Of a stretch of DNA of 64,000 bases, positions 60,008 through 64,000 are shown piece after piece. Position 1 is the first letter of the stretch; each line of letters starts with the position of its first letter. The stretch lies in the NCBI GenBank assembly GCA_034436555.1, contig DAOTUU010000035.1:42087-106086 (forward strand), written 5' to 3'. Position numbers and translations under genes: made by a program. The notes under the pieces are model-generated. The model worked only from the letters and a program-made list of their open reading frames with translations. It made no database searches and had not been told where the DNA came from. This DNA is from JAFMJV01 sp034436555 (GTDB lineage Bacteria > Chloroflexota > Limnocylindria > Limnocylindrales > CSP1-4).

Positions 60008-60385
60008 TCACCGGGCGATGGGTCGCATGGCGTAGACGCCCACCACCATGCGCACGACCGGGTCGTGGCACAGCTCCAGGCCGATCTCGCCGCTGCGGGC
60101 CAGGTCGCCGATGAAGCTCGCCTCCCGGGGCGGCAGGCCGACCCACGTGAGGCCGTCCTCCAGGCGCACCGGGCTGACATCGTCCGGGCCGCCGTTCAGC
60201 TCGAACCGACGGCGCAGCTCGTGCATGGGGATGTACGGGCGCGACTTGATGAAGCGGCGCAGCTGCGCCTGGGTGCAGCGACCGCCATCGGCGGGCTCCA
60301 CCGGTGCGGCCTGTGCGCGGACGTCGGACGGAGCCGGCGCTGCATCCGCAGCGGGCACGTCCGGGGCCGCGGCCAGCTCGGCCAT
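60008..60385 (-). CDS. Hypothetical protein, 125 aa
   Basis: An Ala/Pro-rich N-terminus of about 35 residues precedes a compact domain: CTQAQLRRFIKSRPYIPMHELRRRFEL, then SPVRLEDGLTWVGLPPREASFIGDLARSGEIG and a last strand VVRMVVGVYAM (quoted in parts). The helix-rich first half looks like a small DNA- or protein-binding module, but no family is recognised. It lies immediately upstream of the LLM oxidoreductase on the same strand. Confidence 0.65.
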   Translation of the reverse strand: MAELAAAPDVPAADAAPAPSDVRAQAAPVEPADGGRCTQAQLRRFIKSRPYIPMHELRRRFELNGGPDDVSPVRLEDGLTWVGLPPREASFIGDLARSGEIGLELCHDPVVRMVVGVYAMRPIAR

Positions 60386-60503
60386 GTCGTCCTCTCCACC
60401 GGCGCCCCGCGCCGGGTGTCACCGTCTGTCAGACCCGCGAGCCGGGAGGGCCCGCGCGTGGCCGGGATGATACACCGAGAACCGCTCCGGACGGCCCCGG
60501 GAC

Positions 60504-61652
60504 CTACTCCCCCGCCACCACCAGCAGCGTCCGATCCACCCGGTTGAGGGTCTCCCCGCCGGTCGGCGTGCACACCGCGATGTCCTCGATGCGCACACCG
60601 TAGCGCCCCTCGAGGTAGATGCCGGGCTCCACGCTGAAGGCGTGTCCGGGGGCCAGCGTCGCGGTGTTGCCCTCCACGAGGTATGGGTCCTCGTGGACCT
60701 CCAGGCCGATGCCATGACCGAGGCGATGGAAGAAGTGCTCGCCGTGACCCGCCGCATCGATGACCGCGCGCGCCGCACGGTCCAGATCCTGGAGGGGCAC
60801 CCCGGGGCGGATCGCCGCGCGGCCGGCCGCCTGCGCCTGCTCCACCAGGCCGTGGATGCGCCGGAACGCGTCATCGGGACCGATCCCCGCGGCGCCTCCC
60901 ACCCACACCGTCCGCGTGATGTCCGAGCAGTAGCCCGCGCGCCGCCCACCGATGTCGAACAGCAGCGGCTCGCCCGCCCGGACGACCCGGTCGGACACGT
61001 CATGGTGCGGCGAGGCCGAGTCGGGGCCGGCGGCCACGATCCAGAACTCCGCGGTGTCGTGACCCTCCGCCACGAGCCGCTCCTTCACCTCGCGTGCCAG
61101 GTCCGCCTCCGTGCGGCCCACCAGACGGCCCGCGATCATCCCCTCCACGGTCCGATCGGCGGCGGCGGCGGCCGCGCGCAGCAACTCCACCTCCTCGGCG
61201 TCCTTCGCCTGTCGCAGCGGGCTCACGACCGCGGAGGCCACCCCGAATCGAGCGCCGGGCATGGCCGCCTGGAGCCGCAGCAGGAACGCGGCGCGGAGAC
61301 CGTCGGAGACGAGCAGGCTCGCGCTCCCGCCCGCCGGACCCGCGAGCCCCGCGACCCGACCGAACGGATCGTCGGTCTCCGCCCAGGCGGCCAGGTCCAC
61401 GAGCCCCGCCGCGACGCCGGGTGCCGCCTTCGCCGCACCCACCTCGAGCCTGGGCACGAGGAGCGTGGGCCGACCGATCGCGGGGACGACGAGCAGGGTG
61501 AGCCGCTCGAGCGCCACCGCGTCATACCCGATCAGCCACTCCAGGTCGGCGCCCACGCCGATGAGCAGCGCGCCATGCCCGCCCGTCCCGACGGCCTCCG
61601 CCGTCCGACCCAGTCGCTCGGCGTGGCGCGCCGCGCTGATGCCTGTGCTCAC
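60504..61652 (-). CDS. M24-family aminopeptidase (Xaa-Pro type)
   Basis: The 382-aa product has a creatinase-type N-terminal domain (about residues 1-150) and a pita-bread catalytic domain. The five metal ligands can be placed: Asp in LLFDIGGRRAGYCSDITRTV (two Asp), His in HRLGHGIGLEVHEDP, Glu in FSVEPGIYLEG and Glu in VRIEDIAV. Such enzymes release N-terminal residues ahead of proline or hydrolyse dipeptides. GTG 61652 overlaps the stop of the receiver-like gene (GTGA). Confidence 0.92.
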   Translation of the reverse strand: MSTGISAARHAERLGRTAEAVGTGGHGALLIGVGADLEWLIGYDAVALERLTLLVVPAIGRPTLLVPRLEVGAAKAAPGVAAGLVDLAAWAETDDPFGRVAGLAGPAGGSASLLVSDGLRAAFLLRLQAAMPGARFGVASAVVSPLRQAKDAEEVELLRAAAAAADRTVEGMIAGRLVGRTEADLAREVKERLVAEGHDTAEFWIVAAGPDSASPHHDVSDRVVRAGEPLLFDIGGRRAGYCSDITRTVWVGGAAGIGPDDAFRRIHGLVEQAQAAGRAAIRPGVPLQDLDRAARAVIDAAGHGEHFFHRLGHGIGLEVHEDPYLVEGNTATLAPGHAFSVEPGIYLEGRYGVRIEDIAVCTPTGGETLNRVDRTLLVVAGE

Positions 61653-62119
61653 GTTCGACCTCCCCTGGGTGACAGCCAGGCGTCGATGAGGCGCGGGCCG
61701 TCGGTGAACAGCTTGCGATAGGCGAACACCCGCAGGGCACCCGCGTCGAGAGCAGCCCGGCGAAGCGCGGCGTCGTCGTGCTCCGCCGCCGCCAGCACGG
61801 GAAGGCCCGCGTCGGTGATGCGCCCGATCGCGGCCACGCCGTCGTATCGGCGCGCCGACAGGTCCACGATCGCGCCGACCACCGCGCGCGGCGGCGGGGT
61901 CGGGTGGGTGTCACCCGGCCGAGCTGGCCCGGCATCCCCATCCGGCTCCGGCCGTGCGGGTCCCATGGCGTCCAGCACCCGCTGGAGATCCTGACCGGTG
62001 GCGAGGCGCACCGGCCGCCCGCCCGCCCGCCGCACCGCGTCCTCAAGTCGGGACGCCCAGATGAGGTCGTCCGCCAGGACCAGGACGTCGCCTCCCGCCC
62101 GGGTCTCGCGATCGCTCAG
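61649..62119 (-). CDS. Receiver-like protein, apparent CTG start
   Basis: The 156-aa product has a CheY-like order: VLVLADDLIWASRLEDAV (strand 1 with an Asp pair), a long Pro-rich insert, AVVGAIVDLSARRYDGV (candidate phosphoacceptor Asp), LPVLAAAEHDD in place of the usual Thr/Ser strand, and RVFAYRKLF with a Lys near strand 5. The switch Thr is replaced, so it may be a pseudo-receiver. The first GTG (62035) would remove strand 1; CTG 62119 overlaps the korB stop as CTGA and restores it. Function unknown; it lies between korB and the peptidase gene. Confidence 0.65.
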   Translation of the reverse strand: MSDRETRAGGDVLVLADDLIWASRLEDAVRRAGGRPVRLATGQDLQRVLDAMGPARPEPDGDAGPARPGDTHPTPPPRAVVGAIVDLSARRYDGVAAIGRITDAGLPVLAAAEHDDAALRRAALDAGALRVFAYRKLFTDGPRLIDAWLSPRGGRT

Positions 62120-63129
62120 CTGACGGTCCAGGTCTCGCCCGCGAACAGCAGCTTCCTGAGGTCGCCCGCGCCGCTGCGTGAGACCGCGTCGTCGATCTGC
62201 GCCTGGACCAGCTGGTCGTGGGTGGGGTGCGACACGCGGCGCAGGATCCCGATGGGCACCGGGAAGTCCGGATAGAACATCCGCGACAGGACATACGCCA
62301 GGATCGGGTCGGTCTCGTCGTGGACCAGCAGGTCCGCCACGCCGTGCTCGCCGCCCAGCTCCACGACCTCCGGCTGGAGCCCGCGCAGGCGGATGCCCTT
62401 GTCGTGGTCCTTGCCGAAGACGAGCGGCTGGCCGTGCCTGAGGATGAGCATCCGGTCATCCCGGACGTCCCGCTCCGTGAACATGCGCCACGCGCCGTCG
62501 TTGAAGATGTTGCAGTTCTGGAGCACCTCCACGAACGCCGAGCCGCGGTGGTTGCCCGCCGCGAACAGCGTCTCCTGGAGATGGTCGGTGATGGTGTCCA
62601 CGGAGCGCGCCACGAAGGTGGCCTCCGCGGTGAGCGCCACCGACAGCGGCATGATGGGCGTGTCCACGGTGCCCGCGGGCGACGACTTGGTCTTCTTGCC
62701 CATCTCCGAGGTGGGCGACGCCTGGCCCTTGGTCAGGCCGTAGATCCGGTTGTTGAACAGGATCAGCCGCACGTCCACGTTGCGGCGCATGGCGTGGATG
62801 ACATGGTTGCCGCCGATCGACAGGGCATCGCCGTCTCCGGTGATGACCCACACCATCAGCTCCGGGCGGGCCGCCTTGAGCCCCGTCGCGAGCGTCGGCG
62901 CACGGCCGTGGATGGAGTGGAAGCCGTACGTGTTCATGTAGTACGGCAGCCGCCCGGAGCAGCCGATGCCGGAGATGAACACGATGTTCTCGCGCGGCAC
63001 GCCGAAGTCCGGCATGGTCTTCTGGGTCTGCGCGAGGATGGAGTAGTCGCCGCAGCCGGGGCACCAGCGGACCTCCTGGTCCGAGGTGAAGTCCTTCTTG
63101 GTGAGCACGGGGAGCGTGGTGTCGGTCAT
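62116..63129 (-). CDS. korB: 2-oxoacid:ferredoxin oxidoreductase, beta subunit
   Basis: The 337-aa ThDP-binding subunit has the cluster-binding cysteines in RWCPGCGDYSIL and ISGIGCSGRLPYYM, and the ThDP-Mg motif VITGDGDALSIGGNHVIHA with LILFNNRIYGLTKGQ (residues about 100-150). The ASPTSEMGKKTKSSPAGTVD segment, split here, is typical of two-subunit KorAB. It links 2-oxoacid (probably 2-oxoglutarate) decarboxylation to ferredoxin. ATG 63129 overlaps the korA stop by four bases. Confidence 0.94.
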   Translation of the reverse strand: MTDTTLPVLTKKDFTSDQEVRWCPGCGDYSILAQTQKTMPDFGVPRENIVFISGIGCSGRLPYYMNTYGFHSIHGRAPTLATGLKAARPELMVWVITGDGDALSIGGNHVIHAMRRNVDVRLILFNNRIYGLTKGQASPTSEMGKKTKSSPAGTVDTPIMPLSVALTAEATFVARSVDTITDHLQETLFAAGNHRGSAFVEVLQNCNIFNDGAWRMFTERDVRDDRMLILRHGQPLVFGKDHDKGIRLRGLQPEVVELGGEHGVADLLVHDETDPILAYVLSRMFYPDFPVPIGILRRVSHPTHDQLVQAQIDDAVSRSGAGDLRKLLFAGETWTVS

Positions 63130-64000
63130 CGGGTCTGGCCCTCGGCGACGAGCAGGCTGACCGCCTCCTCGATCTCGGTGATGCGGAACGGCTTGCCGCG
63201 CACCTTGTTGAGTCCGACCGCGTCCACCAGGAAGCGGTCCCGCAGGAGCATGCGCAGCTGCCCCATGTTCACCTCGGGAACGAGCACGCGCCGGAACGAC
63301 GCGAGGACGTCGCCGGTGTTGCGCGGGAACGGGTTGAGGTGGCGCAGGTGGGCGTGGGCGACGGCGACGCCATCCGCCTGGAGCCGCTCCACCGCCGAGC
63401 GCAGCGCGCCGTACGTGGAGCCCCAGCCGAGCACGAGCACATCGCCGCGGTCCGGGCCGAACACCTGGAGATCGGGGATGTCGTTGGCGATGCCCGCCAC
63501 CTTCTGATGGCGCAGCAGCGTCATCCGCTGGTGGTTGTCGGGGTCGTAGCTGACGTTGCCCGTGACGTCCGCCTTCTCCAGGCCGCCGATGCGATGCTCC
63601 AGCCCGGGCGTGCCGGGCACGGCCCACGGGCGGGCAAGCGTCTCGGGATCGCGCCGGTACGGCCGGAACGTGGCGGCGTCCGTCCAGCCGTCCACCGCGA
63701 TGGACGGCAGGTCCTCCACCGCGGGGACCTTCCAGGGCTCCGACCCGGTGGCCAGGAACGCGTCCGAGAGGTACGCCACGGGCGTCATGTACTTGAGCGC
63801 GAGGCGCCATGCCTCCACGGCGTAGTCGAAGCACTCCGCGGGGGTGGCGGGGGCCACGACCGGCATGGGCGCATCGCCGTTGCGACCGAACAGCACCTGG
63901 AGCAGGTCGCTCTGCTCGATCTTCGTGGGCATGCCCGTGGACGGACCGGCGTGCTGCACGTCCACCACCACGAGCGGCAGCTCCACCATCACCGCGAGGC
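63126..64000 (-). CDS. korA: 2-oxoacid:ferredoxin oxidoreductase, alpha subunit, C-terminal part (runs off right edge)
   Basis: The frame is open to the right edge; about 290 residues are visible. It shows the middle and C-terminal domains of the KorA/PorA alpha chain: VVVDVQHAGPSTGMPTKIEQSDLLQVL (in pieces) near the visible start, PVAYLSDAFLATGSEPWKVP, HRIGGLEKADVTGNVS and, at the end, VLVLGWGSTYGALRSAVE and VLVPEVNMGQLRMLLRDRF. The gamma-type domain fused at the N-terminus of such proteins would lie beyond the window. It overlaps korB by four bases. Confidence 0.93.
   Translation of the reverse strand, partial: LAVMVELPLVVVDVQHAGPSTGMPTKIEQSDLLQVLFGRNGDAPMPVVAPATPAECFDYAVEAWRLALKYMTPVAYLSDAFLATGSEPWKVPAVEDLPSIAVDGWTDAATFRPYRRDPETLARPWAVPGTPGLEHRIGGLEKADVTGNVSYDPDNHQRMTLLRHQKVAGIANDIPDLQVFGPDRGDVLVLGWGSTYGALRSAVERLQADGVAVAHAHLRHLNPFPRNTGDVLASFRRVLVPEVNMGQLRMLLRDRFLVDAVGLNKVRGKPFRITEIEEAVSLLVAEGQTR

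Overview
The window is a very GC-rich (roughly 70% by eye), densely packed bacterial chromosome segment. Many genes overlap by 1-4 bases, GTG and TTG starts are common, and secreted proteins have Pro/Ser/Ala-rich linkers. The mix of an F420-type LLM oxidoreductase, an MpaB-like protein, 2-oxoacid:ferredoxin oxidoreductase, DmpFG, GH15/GH18 enzymes and a large ilv-leu-cimA-pheA operon fits a GC-rich Chloroflexota (for example Limnocylindria-like) or an actinobacterium. That placement is inference; no rRNA or tRNA gene was seen to settle it.

Layout. 1-6.6 kb: a sensor protein cut by the left edge, then on the plus strand an HTH regulator, a hemin-type ABC importer (hmuTUV), a PhzF-family enzyme, a small protein and a cyclophilin. 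6.7-11.8 kb: a dihydroorotase-like amidohydrolase, secreted proteins, and an orphan acetaldehyde dehydrogenase/4-hydroxy-2-oxovalerate aldolase pair behind a palindromic operator. 11.9-21.1 kb (minus strand): ilvB-ilvN-ilvC-leuA-leuB-cimA-pheA, preceded by a 61-codon Leu/Val-rich leader frame and an intrinsic terminator that look like a transcription attenuator. 21.2-22.8 kb: two arrays of a 16-bp palindrome (GGTCGACATGTCGACC and close variants, ten copies) flanking an HTH gene with a possible nuclease-fold C-terminus. 23-25.5 kb: leuC and leuD. ilvD follows at 29 kb, so the window encodes branched-chain 2-oxoacid synthesis, with isoleucine supplied from pyruvate by citramalate synthase, lacking only the transaminase.

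25.8-43.4 kb: three toxin-antitoxin loci (PhdYefM-RelE, RHH-PIN, and an RHH with an internally deleted PIN), prolyl-tRNA synthetase, a MarR regulator divergent from fabD-fabF (FabT-like layout) flanked by two paralogous Asp-box proteins, an MpaB-like protein, a second fabF, and a LuxR-type ATPase regulator split by a frameshift. 43.4-54.2 kb: NUDIX hydrolase, GH15 enzyme, a two-component system, a hotdog thioesterase, a sedolisin protease, a PrsW-like zinc-ribbon membrane protein, GC-rich repeats and a methyltransferase. 54.3-64 kb (minus strand): GH18 lipoprotein, CopA copper ATPase, LLM oxidoreductase, M24 peptidase, a receiver-like protein and korB-korA, korA running off the right edge.

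The most unusual observations are the palindrome arrays around the HTH gene, including duplicated copies of that gene's 3' end; the ilv attenuator leader; and four genes that appear to start at CTG, three of them through a CTGA overlap with the preceding stop codon.
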